64,000 nt of DNA from Pseudonocardia parietis. GTDB taxonomy: Bacteria > Actinomycetota > Actinomycetes > Mycobacteriales > Pseudonocardiaceae. Positions 34,601-43,188 of this stretch are shown here, in pieces (the first letter of the stretch is position 1; every line of letters begins with the position of its first letter). The DNA lies in contig NZ_JAGINU010000002.1 of assembly GCF_017876315.1 (NCBI RefSeq), forward strand, positions 62,001 to 126,000, read 5' to 3'. Made by a program: the position numbers and the translations under genes. The notes under the pieces were generated by a model, which ran no database searches, was not told the origin of the DNA, and was given only the letters and a program-made list of their open reading frames with translations.

Positions 34601-35838
34601 GTAGACCGTCGCATCTAATTGTTGGGGTAGAGGTGGCGGAGCTTGATGCGGGCGTCGGTGGTGGTGAATTGCCAGTTGACCTGACGGTGGTCGGTGTTGG
34701 TGGCGTCTTGCCAGGCGGCGAGTTCGGTGTTGAGGGTGTCGATGTCGGTGATGCGCCGGTCGAGGCACTGGCGGGTGAGAGCTGAAAGTTCGATCTCGGC
34801 GATGTTGAGCCAGGAGCCGTGGCGGGGCGTGTGGTGGATCTCCAGTCGTTGTGCCAAGGCAAAGGCCGTGGAGGGTTCGAACGCTTCGTAGAGAGAGCCG
34901 ACTCCGTGGGTGTTGAGGTTGTCCATGACCAGCACGACGGTGTCGGCGTCGGGGTAGTCGTGGGTGAGCAGGTGCTGCACCTGACGGGCCCAGTCGATCT
35001 TGGTTCGGCGTGGTTGAGCGTCGACGCGGCGCCAGCCGCGTAGGGGTTCGGCCCAGACGAAGATCGAGCAGGTGCCGTTGCGGACGTACTCGCTGTCCTC
35101 TTTGCGGTCGTGACCGGGCTCGGCGGGGATCGGCTCGCGGACCTGCCCTAGCAGCTGGTAGGGCTTCTCGTCCATGCACACCACCGGTCGGCGGGGGTCA
35201 TAGGGGCGGGCGTAGACAGCCAGGACGTCTTCCATCCGAGCGGCGAACTCGGCGCTGGCGTGCGGTGGGATCGTCCAGCACTTCTTCAGATGAGGACGCA
35301 GTTTCGTTTTTTTAACACTCGGCCGATGGTGGAGTGATCCAGATCGGGCAGGTCGGCGACCAGGGCGACCTGACGCTCGAGCAAGCGCAGCGACCAGCGT
35401 GTATAGCCCTGCGGTGGGCTCGAGCAGGCCAGTGCGATCAACCGGGCCTCGACCTCGCCGGTCACGATCGGCGCTACCGGCGGTGTCTCACGCGGCTTGC
35501 GGCCGATCGTGGCCAGCACGTCGCCGTCGGTCTCGTCGAACCGTTTCGCGATCGACCGGACCGTGTTTTGGGAGACCCCGACCCGATCCGCGACCATCGA
35601 CCGAGCGTCCACCGGGCCGACGTTCTCGTCCAGCTCCAGCAGTACCCGAGCACGGATGATCATCCGCGCCGGATGCGTGCCGGTCACGGTCAGCTTGGAC
35701 AGGAACTCGCGATCAGCAGCCGACAGGCCGATCGTGAACACCTTCGGACGAGCCATCGTCTGGGCATCCTCTCAACACGAGCAACATGATGAGAGGCTCA
35801 TACACCAGATAGCGATAGTTTTAGCGGCGACACGCTAC
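34601..35838 (-). mobile_element. Second IS630-family element, inserted end to end
   Basis: The 1238-bp element starts directly after the TA shared with the first element and ends before TA 35839-35840. Its ends are related (GTAGACCGTCGCATCTAA and, inward from the other end, GTAGCGTGTCGCCGCTAA). The array TA-IS-TA-IS-TA shows the second insertion used a TA created by the first. It differs from the first element in sequence and in its frameshifted transposase. Confidence 0.9.
34615..35756 (-). CDS. IS630-family transposase with programmed -1 frameshift
   Basis: The first frame (35756-35286) encodes the HTH part (MVADRVGVSQNTVRSIAKRF; GYTRWSLRLLERQ) and stops after VLKKRNCVLI. The second frame, ending at 34615, encodes the DDE_3 domain (VVCMDEKPYQLLG, VVLVMDNLNTHGVGSL, HGSWLNIAEIELSAL). 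A run of seven A (35313-35307) is in the canonical A_AAA_AAA phase, and slippage by -1 leads to KKTKLRPHLKKCWTIPP and into the second frame without a stop. The full protein would be about 380 residues. Confidence 0.85.
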
Positions 35839-36014
35839 TAGTCGTCCTGAACCGATACGACCCCAGCGACGAGGTGCACCGGCGTAGCCGCGACTGGCTG
35901 ACAGCCATCGACGCGCTCGCCGTACTCACCAACCACGACCTCGCCGACACCGTTGATTCCGACGCGGCCTGGCGCGCCATCAGCGGCGAGCCCCCCTCGG
36001 CACGCAATCCCTGA

Positions 36015-36122
36015 CCACGCCCCTCGGTCACTGACCCGCTTACCCACGTCCTGGACCCGAGCGGTTGGTCAGACCGGGTCAGTTTCACCCGGCAGCGACA
36101 GTCACCATGAGTGATCGCGAGA
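36015..36122. other. Short cargo end between bioD and right IS3
   Basis: These 108 bp after the bioD stop hold no gene. A weak dyad around GGTCAGACCGGGTCAG could be a terminator remnant. The right IS3 copy begins at 36123. Confidence 0.4.
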
Positions 36123-36193
36123 TGAGCTTCCCCCGCTTCGCCGGAGTCTTCGAAGACTGGTCCCATGGTTAGGGACTGGGAAGGAAGGCTCTG

Positions 36194-36505
36194 TTGGCAG
36201 CACCGAGGAAGTACCCCGATGAGCTGCGGGAACGGGCGGTCCGGCTGTATCGACAGTCCGAGCCGCGGCCGTCGTTCAAGCGGCTGGCCGAGCAACTCAA
36301 CGTGCACCCCGAGGCCCTGCGGAACTGGGTCCGTCAGGCCGAGGCCGATGCCGGCGAACGGCATGACCGCCCAAGCACTGACATGGTCGAGGAGAACCGC
36401 AGGTTGGCCGCCGAGAACGCCGAGCTGCGGCGGGTCAACGAGGTCCTGCGCGCGGCGAGTGCGTATTTCGCCAGCGAGATCGGCCCGACCCGGAGGTGGT
36501 CATGA
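36194..36505 (+). CDS. IS3-family transposase OrfA, right copy
   Basis: The 103-residue OrfA is identical in protein sequence to 1101-1412, with HTH and coiled coil, and starts at TTG 36194 after GGAAGGA. It overlaps orfB by 10 bp. Confidence 0.93.
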   Translation: MAAPRKYPDELRERAVRLYRQSEPRPSFKRLAEQLNVHPEALRNWVRQAEADAGERHDRPSTDMVEENRRLAAENAELRRVNEVLRAASAYFASEIGPTRRWS

Positions 36506-37398
36506 GCTTCATCGACGCCCATGGCTTCCCGGCCGGTCTCGTACTGCGGGTCCTGGGCATCCCCGCCTCGACCTACTACGACTGGCGGACCCGCCGCGAG
36601 TATCCCTCGCGCCGTGAGCTCGACGATGCCGCACTGCTCGAGCAGATCGTCAAAGTGCGCAGCGTGAACGAGTACGCCGCGACCTATGGCTCGCCGCGGG
36701 TGTGGCTGGAGCTGCGCCGCCAGGGCGTGCGGGTCGGGCGCAAGCGCATCGAGCGGATCATGCGCGCCCACGGCCTGCAGGGCGCGCATCTGCGTCGGGG
36801 TTGGAAGCACGGCTCGACCCGGCAGGATCCGAACCACACCGCCGCCCCGGATCGGGTCGAACGCAACTTCCGGGCCGACGCGCCGAACCGGCTTTGGGTG
36901 GCGGATCTGACGCGGCTGGTCACCGGGGAGGGTGTGCTGTGGCTGGCCAGCGTGCGGGATGCGTTCGCCAACCGGGTCGTCGGTTGGGCCACCGGTGAGC
37001 GGGCGACCACTGCGTTGGTGCTCACCGCCCTGGATCATGCGCTGCGCTCGCGTCAGGTGCGCTCCGGAGAGTTGATCTTCCACAGCGACAAGGGCGCCCA
37101 GTACACGGCGCTGCGATTCACCCAGCGCCTGGTCGACGCGGGTGTCGCGCCCTCGACAGGGTCCACAGGCGACAGTTACGACAACGCTTTGGCTGAGAAC
37201 CTGTGGTCCACGCTCAAGATCGAGCTCGTGTACTGGCCGGGCACCACCTTCGCCACTCGTGCCGAGGCCGAGCACGCCCTGCTGCGCTACATCGACGGCT
37301 GGTACAACCCCCGCCGGATCCAGGCCGGGCTCGGCGGGCTCTCACCCGACGAGTACGAGGACGCCTACCATCGATCCCAGCGCGACGATCACAGATGA
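36496..37398 (+). CDS. IS3-family transposase OrfB, right copy
   Basis: The 300-residue OrfB is identical in protein sequence to 208-1110, with all DDE residues present (WVADLTRL, FHSDKGAQYTA, NALAENLW). Two intact copies mean the composite unit has a full transposase supply. Confidence 0.95.
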   Translation: MVMSFIDAHGFPAGLVLRVLGIPASTYYDWRTRREYPSRRELDDAALLEQIVKVRSVNEYAATYGSPRVWLELRRQGVRVGRKRIERIMRAHGLQGAHLRRGWKHGSTRQDPNHTAAPDRVERNFRADAPNRLWVADLTRLVTGEGVLWLASVRDAFANRVVGWATGERATTALVLTALDHALRSRQVRSGELIFHSDKGAQYTALRFTQRLVDAGVAPSTGSTGDSYDNALAENLWSTLKIELVYWPGTTFATRAEAEHALLRYIDGWYNPRRIQAGLGGLSPDEYEDAYHRSQRDDHR

Positions 37399-37428
37399 CC
37401 CGGACTCCGGGAAACCGGGGGAACCTCA

Positions 37429-37985
37429 TGGGCCCAGGAACGGATCTGTTCACGTTCGGTTTTGGTCAGCCCATCCCGGCCGACGGCCGGCACGGATGTG
37501 TCAGCTCCGGCCCCGACCGCGGCCGGTGTCGCCGCACCGTCGTCGGTTTCCGGCTGGCGCGCCACGCTCTGGCGCTGGTCAGCCTGTCCGGCTGTGGCAG
37601 GGTTCGCGGTGGCTGCTGGTGGTTCTGCCTCGCGGGCGGGCAGCGCATCGGGATTGTCGGCGTGGAAGGCGGCGCTGATGCGTGCGGGGATCCGGCCCCG
37701 GTGGGGCACCGCGTACCCGTGGGCACGCGCCCACGTGCGGATTGCTTGATTCTGGGAGCGGCGGGCACTGGCGGCTGCAGAGCTTGTGATTGCCGGGGTA
37801 CGGCGTGGCCCTGGCTGCGGCCGGGCCACATCACCGAAGGCAGCGATCGCTTCCCGTAGTGCGGCTGCGTGATGTGCACTGAGGTCGATCTCGTAGGCTT
37901 TCCGGTCCAGCGAGAACCGCACGGTCTCCGCAGCCGGCGAACCATCGAGATCATCTATGAGCTTCACCTGCGTGACGCGCGTCAT
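37429..37985 (-). pseudogene. lsr2: Lsr2-like nucleoid protein, N-terminal part, cut by IS3
   Basis: The ATG at 37985 begins TRVTQVKLIDDLDGSPAAET, the typical Lsr2 dimerisation domain (SFSLDRKAYEIDLS-like VRFSLDRKAYEIDLSAHHAA). Next is one complete Lsr2 DNA-binding domain with AT-hook-like RGR (IRTWARAHGYAVPHRGRIPA), a 60-residue linker, and the first half of a second such domain (LTKTEREQIRSWAH), which ends at the IS3 border. The second half is found at 80-177. Lsr2 silences AT-rich foreign DNA. The interrupted protein retains dimerisation and one DNA-binding domain and could still work. Confidence 0.85.
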
Positions 37986-38471
37986 GCGGGAGCCCCCATT
38001 CCTGAGTCATTCGTGCCTCGGTGTCGCAGGACGGTGCTGAATGTGACACGTCGGCGAGTGCGACTTGCCGACGATACCGGCTGGCTGGATCCACCAGTCG
38101 TGGCCTCTGACGTTTCGGGACGCGACGCATCGACGGCTGTTGCACCCCGCGGGGCGCTCGGTGAAACGATCGGCCGGCTCGTTCGTTTACGCGTGCTGGC
38201 AGCTGCGAAAATGGTCCGGTTGGTCAGGGTCCGAGCCGGAGACGACGACTTCGACCAGCTGAGCTGCGCGGCTCGCAAGGGTGGCGGTGTCGGTGTGTGC
38301 CGCGCCGCTACCCCGCCACGACACGCGGACACCATCATTCGCCGGGCGCCCCACGGCGTCCCCCCAGGATCCGCGACGTGCGTGGGGCCGGTGGGGCTGG
38401 AGGTACTGTCGATGCTGGTGTGGCACCTCCCGCTCACCGTCCGGTGAGCGTCGCTCGAGTGGCAGGCGAGC
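37986..38471. other. Intergenic stretch without a supported gene
   Basis: Nearly 500 bp lie between the lsr2 start and the end of the recombinase pair. Frames here have no family resemblance. The only clear structure is the hairpin at 38431-38450. Confidence 0.5.
38431..38450 (-). terminator. Hairpin downstream of the recombinase pair
   Basis: CGCTCACC-GTCC-GGTGAGCG is a perfect 8-bp stem with a 4-nt loop, 21 bp after the stop of the second recombinase gene. Terminator is the simplest reading; a recombinase core site is another. Confidence 0.5.
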
Positions 38472-39491
38472 TCAGATGTGTCCCTCGATGAGGGCGGTGA
38501 TCCGAGCGTTGAGCGCATCGGCGTCGTCCGCGACCCCGTCGAGGAGGGTGAGGACCTCGTCCAGGCTCTGCGGCGCCTGGGGTGCGGTCGTCTCGGGGGT
38601 GGGCGAGGCGTCGGTTTCCCGGTCCCCGCGGGAAGGGGTGCCCGGCGCAGTGACGCTGCTGGTGGCCCGGTGGCCGGCGAGGGCGAGTCGGGTGCGAATG
38701 GTGCGGGTGGTGATGGGGCGGTAGTCGTCGTGCCAGCCGTGCTGGTCGATGGCGGGCAGCAGGATCGCGGCGCCGTGCCAGCGCTGTGGGGTGCGCGGGT
38801 GGTGCTGGTGGGCGCTGTCGCGGGTGGGGGCGTGGGCTGCGGTGAGGTCCATACGGGCCGAGCCGCGGCCCAGGCCGTCGAGGACGCCCAGGGTGTCGAG
38901 CCAGCGCACCACCGCGCAGGCCGGGCACGCGCGCGGGTCCGGATCTGTGGGCACGTCGTGGTCGGCGACCGAGACCTGATCGTCGGGGTGCTCGCCGCCG
39001 GTGCTGACGAGGGTGACCGCGTCCGGGAGCAGGGCTCGGGCGTCGCGGTGGGGGAGGTCGAGGCCGATGGTGGCCACGATGAGGAAGGCGTCGCGGCGGC
39101 CGTGCAGGCCGTGGGGCCAGCCGCGGGTGGGGCAGGCGGCGAGCAGCGGGCCCGCCGCGGTCCAGCGCTGCTGGGCCGGCCGCGAAGGCGGGGGTGCGGC
39201 GGGACCGTGGTCCGGGCGGGACAGCAGGTAGCCGCCGCGGCGGTGGGCGGCGGCGATCGCCCGCACCCGCCGCGCCAGGGTGGCCGGCCGCGCCGGTAGC
39301 GCGGTGAAGAACCCGGTCAGGGCGGCGACGGTGGTCGGCAGCGTCGGCTGGCCGGTGGCGGTGGTGTAGTCGCAGAACAGCGCCCACTCCCCCACATAGC
39401 TCGGCCCGACCACATCCCGCAGCGGCGCCGCCGGATCCGCGGATGTCGCTGACGCGGGTCCGGTCGCAGCGGGAGTGCTCGGGTTGGTCAT
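38472..39491 (-). CDS. Recombinase-like partner lacking the catalytic C-terminus
   Basis: The 339-residue protein has a phage-integrase SAM-like N-terminal domain (YVGEWALFCDYTTATGQPTL; LARRVRAIAAAHRRGGYLL) and shares the CPACAVVRWLDTLG block with the neighbouring recombinase (CPPCAVLRWLRLLE). The section equivalent to the recombinase's ITGDALHAMVRRRAHTAGL (PITTRTIRTRLALAGHRA) is followed by a low-complexity acidic tail, with no HxxR, H or Tyr box. It looks like a catalytically inactive paralog. Its ATG overlaps the upstream stop (ATGA), so it is made together with the active recombinase, perhaps as an accessory subunit. Confidence 0.65.
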   Translation of the reverse strand: MTNPSTPAATGPASATSADPAAPLRDVVGPSYVGEWALFCDYTTATGQPTLPTTVAALTGFFTALPARPATLARRVRAIAAAHRRGGYLLSRPDHGPAAPPPSRPAQQRWTAAGPLLAACPTRGWPHGLHGRRDAFLIVATIGLDLPHRDARALLPDAVTLVSTGGEHPDDQVSVADHDVPTDPDPRACPACAVVRWLDTLGVLDGLGRGSARMDLTAAHAPTRDSAHQHHPRTPQRWHGAAILLPAIDQHGWHDDYRPITTRTIRTRLALAGHRATSSVTAPGTPSRGDRETDASPTPETTAPQAPQSLDEVLTLLDGVADDADALNARITALIEGHI

Positions 39492-40726
39492 AACCCGAGC
39501 TGGGTGACGGCGTTACCGAGCAGCGGGGCGTGGTCGCGGTCGTAGGTCTCGACCATGGCGTCACTGCTGTGGCGGGTCTGGCGGCGCACGGCGCGGTGAT
39601 CGGCCCCGGCCCGCCGCGCGGTGGTGACGAACCCGGCCCGCAGCGAGTGGAACCCCACCGGGCCGGGCAGCCCCGCGGTGTGGGCGCGGCGGCGGACCAT
39701 CGCGTGCAGGGCATCGCCGGTGATCGCGGTGTCGGTCAGGGTGCCGCCGCGGCGGACCGCGCGCAGCAGCGGTGCCTCCGTTGGGAGTGTCGGCGCCGGT
39801 GCCGGACCGGGTGCGCACCCCGCGCCGGTGGGGGCGTCGTCGGGCCCGGCGGCCGGGTCGGGGTGCGGGTAGAGGTGCTCCTGCTCGGGCCAGGGCGGCG
39901 TCGTCAAGATGGCACGCATCAGCGTGGCCCGGCCCCGGGGTGCGGCCTCGAGGAGCCGCAGCCAGCGCAGCACCGCGCACGGCGGGCAGGTCCCCGGGTA
40001 CGCCCCGTACGGGAGCACGACGGTGGCGCCGTGGGCGTCCTGGTCGGTCTTGGATGACCGGATCCGCACGTGCAGCCCGTCGCTCGGGTGGAAGTGCAGG
40101 TCGCCGAGGGTCAGGGCGGCGAGTTCGCTGCGGCGCAGCGCCCCGGCGAACCCTGTCAACAGCACGACCGCATCGCGGGCGGCGGTGAGCCCGCCCGGCC
40201 ACGTGCCGAACTCCATTCCCGACAGCAGGGTGCGGAGGTCGTCGAGGAGCAGCGGGCGCATCTGGTGCGTCGAGTGCGCGCGGGCCCGCTTGATCCCAGT
40301 GAGCACCGCACCGACGGCCGGATCCCGGGTCGGGGACCGGTGGCCGGCGTCGCGGTGCACGGCGGCGATCGCGGCCAGGCGCCGCGCCATCGTCGCCGGG
40401 GAGAACACCGCCGCCCCGTCCGCGGTGCGGGTGGCCTCCAGGTCGGCGAGGTAGAGCCGCACCGTGTTCACCTCGGCCGGCAAGGCTTCGAGCGCGGCGG
40501 TCGTGCACCACCCGGTGAAGTGCGCCCAGTCGGCGGCGTAGGCGCGGTGCGTGCGTGGTGCGCGGGCCCGAGTGGCGTGGGCGTCTGCCCGGGCGGCCAG
40601 GGCTTCCAACGAGGCCGCCCGCTGCGCCGCAGCACGCCGCTCCCCCGCCGGATCGCGGACCCCGTCGGGGACCGCGGACCCCCGGACCGGCTCCCCGCCA
40701 TCCTCAGCGGCGGTGCCAGAGCTCAT
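39488..40726 (-). CDS. Tyrosine recombinase/integrase
   Basis: The 412-residue protein has a core-binding domain (TRARAPRTHRAYAADWAHFT; MARRLAAIAAVHRDAGH) and a catalytic domain with R in GALRRSELAALTLGD, K in RSSKTDQDAHG, HxxR in GFHSLRAGFVTTARRAG, H in RHSSDAM and the nucleophile Y in VETYDRDHAPL. A 55-residue insertion after LTTPPWPEQEH carries Gly/Pro-rich sequence. ATG 40726 follows AAAGGCG and was chosen over an upstream in-frame start. It may resolve plasmid dimers or integrate the element. Confidence 0.88.
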   Translation of the reverse strand: MSSGTAAEDGGEPVRGSAVPDGVRDPAGERRAAAQRAASLEALAARADAHATRARAPRTHRAYAADWAHFTGWCTTAALEALPAEVNTVRLYLADLEATRTADGAAVFSPATMARRLAAIAAVHRDAGHRSPTRDPAVGAVLTGIKRARAHSTHQMRPLLLDDLRTLLSGMEFGTWPGGLTAARDAVVLLTGFAGALRRSELAALTLGDLHFHPSDGLHVRIRSSKTDQDAHGATVVLPYGAYPGTCPPCAVLRWLRLLEAAPRGRATLMRAILTTPPWPEQEHLYPHPDPAAGPDDAPTGAGCAPGPAPAPTLPTEAPLLRAVRRGGTLTDTAITGDALHAMVRRRAHTAGLPGPVGFHSLRAGFVTTARRAGADHRAVRRQTRHSSDAMVETYDRDHAPLLGNAVTQLGL

Positions 40727-42237
40727 TTCGGCGCCTTTCGTCGGGGTGGGGTGCGGGCGGGTGCTCGGCGACTGGTCAGCTAACCGGAGATTATCACGTG
40801 TCCCAGCCTGCCCGGCGGAAGTGACCATGCGGCGGCTTCAGCGGCCCTCGCGACGACCCCGCGCCGGATTTCCCGAAGCACACCACCCCGCGGCCCGAGC
40901 ATCCGGACACCGCCACTGAGCTGGGCATTCACCACCGGAGCGAGCGACTTCGGCACGCACCGGCTCCCCGTCAACGGACCGGACACCCGCACCGCCCGGC
41001 CACGCGGTGATTCGATGCCGAGCCGGAACCAGACCCCACCCAGCGCGGTGTGCCCCGACCCGGGCGTTGGGCCAGGCGCGTGCGTCGGCGCGACCCATGA
41101 CCGTCCGGCAACCCCTCGCGCCGCCGGCCGCACCCGGCGCGAACGCGGCGCCCGCCGGTCCTGCCACTCACCGTGTGCGTCCGTTCGGTCGTGGTCATCG
41201 CCCGGTGACACAGACCCGCTGGATGCCCCCCCCCCCCACCCGCGGAGCAGGGCCTCAGATGACGTCGTCCGCGCACCAAACGGTCCCGACGAGACCCGGT
41301 GACACCCACGATCGGAACGGTGGGGGGCGACTCGGTCCGGGAACCTCGGCCGGGCCACGGCCTCCCCCCGGCTGGTCCGGGGGCCGCAGCATCGTCGTCC
41401 GCCGTAGACCGACCCAAGAAGGGTTGCGAAGCTCCCGGACGAAGGCACATACAAGGGTTCATATAGGGGTCCGTACGACGATTCGTGTGCGGCTCTCGTG
41501 GGTGTGACGTGCAGGGGATCTGTGGTGCCCGCCGAGAAGTGTGGCCGCAGCGGCGGTCAGTTGACGATGCGGATTCCCGATCTGCGTCGGTGTGCCCCCG
41601 CCCCCACCGGGCCTGGCGTCTGGCGCTCAGCGAGCGACCGGGTGTGGATCGACGTAGCGGGGCTGGAGCGGGCCGGTCAGGACGCGTCGCTAGCCAATGG
41701 GCCCTGTTAGCGGTGAACCCCGATGGCCGGGCGCTTCGACGTCAACCCATCGGAGCGTCCGGACCCCGCTCCGGCCGACACAGGGGCGACGAAGGGATGG
41801 CCGCACTATCTCAACCCAGCCTTCAGCGGCACCGAGTACGAGAGTGCAGGCTTGACCTCAGGGAAACGTTACCCCTGGTCAGAACCTCTTACGCACTTCC
41901 ATACGGACCTGTGTACACGCTGTCATCGTGAAATCCACCGGTGGTTTCGACTGGCTGTCAAGACGCCTCCGAACACTGATGTCTGTCATCATCCGTAGAT
42001 ACGGGTCCTGACTCGTCTATAGCATCTGATAAACCAGCGACATCAGCCACGGCTCGGTACTAGCACTCAGTCGTGCACCATGCCGTAACGGCAGCCGGAG
42101 GTGTGTCGTTAGCCTCAAGCGAGGAGTCGGCACTGGATACTCATGTTGCCGCAGCACGAGGCCGTGCATGAGGTCCGGAAGTGCCCTATTCGGAGAGCCA
42201 GGCGAGGGGTATGCCGCAGGTACAGGTAGGAACCACG
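40727..42237. other. 1.5-kb non-coding stretch before parA
   Basis: No frame here shows a recognisable protein. It contains a run of 12 C (41226-41237), the motif at 41449-41465 also found inside rep, and a less GC-rich segment (41880-42080) just upstream of parA that probably holds its promoter. It could hold cis-acting plasmid functions, but none is proven by sequence. Confidence 0.4.
41449..41465 (+). repeat. 17-bp motif shared with the rep gene
   Basis: ATACAAGGGTTCATATA differs in two positions from ATACAGGGGTTCCTATA at 51082-51098. The copy is followed by a second partial unit (TATAGGGGTCCGTA). Such AT-containing repeats could bind the replication or partition proteins of the element. 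Confidence 0.4.
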
Positions 42238-43188
42238 ATGACCACCCCGCAGGACGTGACGCAGGCGCTGCAACGGACAGTGCTCGTGGCCAACCAGAAA
42301 GGCGGGGTCGGGAAGACGTCCGTCGTGACCGCAGTGGCGGGACTCGCTGCCCGTCCCGAGCGCCGCGTGCTGGTCGTTGATGCCGACCCTCAGGGCAACG
42401 CCACGAGTAGTGACCTCGGAGTCGAGGGCGATCGCGGGCGCAGCCTGGTCACAGCCCTGCAGTACGGGGACGCACCACAGGTAATCACTGACGTCCGACC
42501 TGGACTCGATTTGGTCGCCGGTGGGCCATACCTGGCCCAGGTCGGCGCAATCACCGCCACCGCATCACAGACCGGGACGGACGTCCTGGCGAACCTGCGA
42601 CGGGCGCTTGGGGAGGTGTGTTCCCAAGGCGGATACACGCTGGTGCTCATCGACTCTGGCCCTGGCGATGCCCCTCTGCTAGATGCCCTCCTCGGCACGG
42701 TTCGTTACATGATCGTCCCGACCAGGGACGACGACGCTTCGCTGTCGGGTGTCGAGCTCCTAGCCGGCCGCTACTTGCGCGCCCGCCAGCAGGGCGCGCT
42801 GGTTACGCTTCTGGGGGTGGTGCTCTTCGACTCGAACCCTCGCGCTACGGCTCGTAACCGCGAGGTCCTTGCCGACGTCGATGCCCTGCTCGAGGGCTCC
42901 GGCGCCGCTGCCTTCGGGACGATGATCCGTAGCGACCGCGCGAGTGCGATGGACCTGCGGAACGCTCACGTAACGCCCGCAGAGCTCGTCGAGGTCATCG
43001 GGGCGCAGAACCGGGACCGCCTGGCCTGGCTCAGCGGCGGCAAGCACCGCCGACTCGATACCGGCGATACGGAGGGAACGCGCCTCTGGTCGCGGGATCC
43101 CAGCGCTCTTGCGACCGACTACCAGGAGTTGACACGAGAGGTCTTGAGTCGAATCGCGGCAGTCGAGCGGTCCGGGAGTCCGGCATGA
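42238..43188 (+). CDS. parA: ParA-family ATPase, system 1
   Basis: This 316-residue Walker-type partition ATPase has LVANQKGGVGKTSVVTA (deviant Walker A), VLVVDADPQGNATSSDLG, VLIDSGPGDAPLLDALL and VLFDSNPRATARNREV. ATG 42238 has AGGTAGGA upstream; earlier starts lack an RBS. It overlaps the next gene by ATGA, the usual parA-centromere-binding-protein arrangement. It differs from the ParA at 54406, so the element has two segregation systems or two joined replicons. Confidence 0.9.
   Translation: MTTPQDVTQALQRTVLVANQKGGVGKTSVVTAVAGLAARPERRVLVVDADPQGNATSSDLGVEGDRGRSLVTALQYGDAPQVITDVRPGLDLVAGGPYLAQVGAITATASQTGTDVLANLRRALGEVCSQGGYTLVLIDSGPGDAPLLDALLGTVRYMIVPTRDDDASLSGVELLAGRYLRARQQGALVTLLGVVLFDSNPRATARNREVLADVDALLEGSGAAAFGTMIRSDRASAMDLRNAHVTPAELVEVIGAQNRDRLAWLSGGKHRRLDTGDTEGTRLWSRDPSALATDYQELTREVLSRIAAVERSGSPA

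Larger units (their letters stand above)
32419..36014 (+). pseudogene. bioD: Dethiobiotin synthetase, split by two IS630-family elements
   Basis: The first part (32419-32925) encodes BioD with P-loop GTGTEVGKTWV, RKPAQSFTPGDTATD and VEGAGGLCSPIAHDG. The last part (35841-36014) encodes VVLNRYDPSDEVHRRSRDWL and the C-terminal helices. Removing 32926-35840, that is both IS elements and the extra TA copies, joins GHEVLV to VLNRYDP in frame and gives 226 residues, the normal BioD size. BioD closes the ureido ring of dethiobiotin with CO2 and ATP. The truncated product lacks the C-terminal part and is unlikely to work. It was the last gene of the dab block. Confidence 0.92.
178..37428. mobile_element. 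Putative 37-kb composite transposon bounded by inverted IS3 copies
   Basis: Two 1306-bp IS3-family copies (178-1483 and 36123-37428) face each other with their orfA ends inward and orfB ends outward. Both outer ends abut parts of what looks like one lsr2-like gene, as expected if the whole unit inserted into that gene. No target duplication is visible, and about 8 nt of lsr2 seem missing, so an adjacent deletion or later rearrangement is possible. Cargo is the lanthipeptide cluster, terC genes, folC-sua5-murF and the dab-icd-ilvD-fabI-bioD block. Confidence 0.55.
36123..37428 (+). mobile_element. IS3-family insertion sequence, right copy
   Basis: This 1306-bp copy matches the left copy in opposite orientation; the one difference I noticed is a silent base in orfA near 36349. 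The orfA end faces inward and the orfB end abuts the lsr2 N-terminal part at 37429. Flanks (aga and tgg) show no target duplication. Confidence 0.95.

Noticed and set aside
37869..38447. 192-codon plus-strand frame upstream of lsr2
   Set aside because: Overlaps the lsr2 start antisense, has no RBS and no recognisable fold.
41485..41998. Several small frames before parA
   Set aside because: No RBS, no family resemblance and atypical composition; treated as non-coding.
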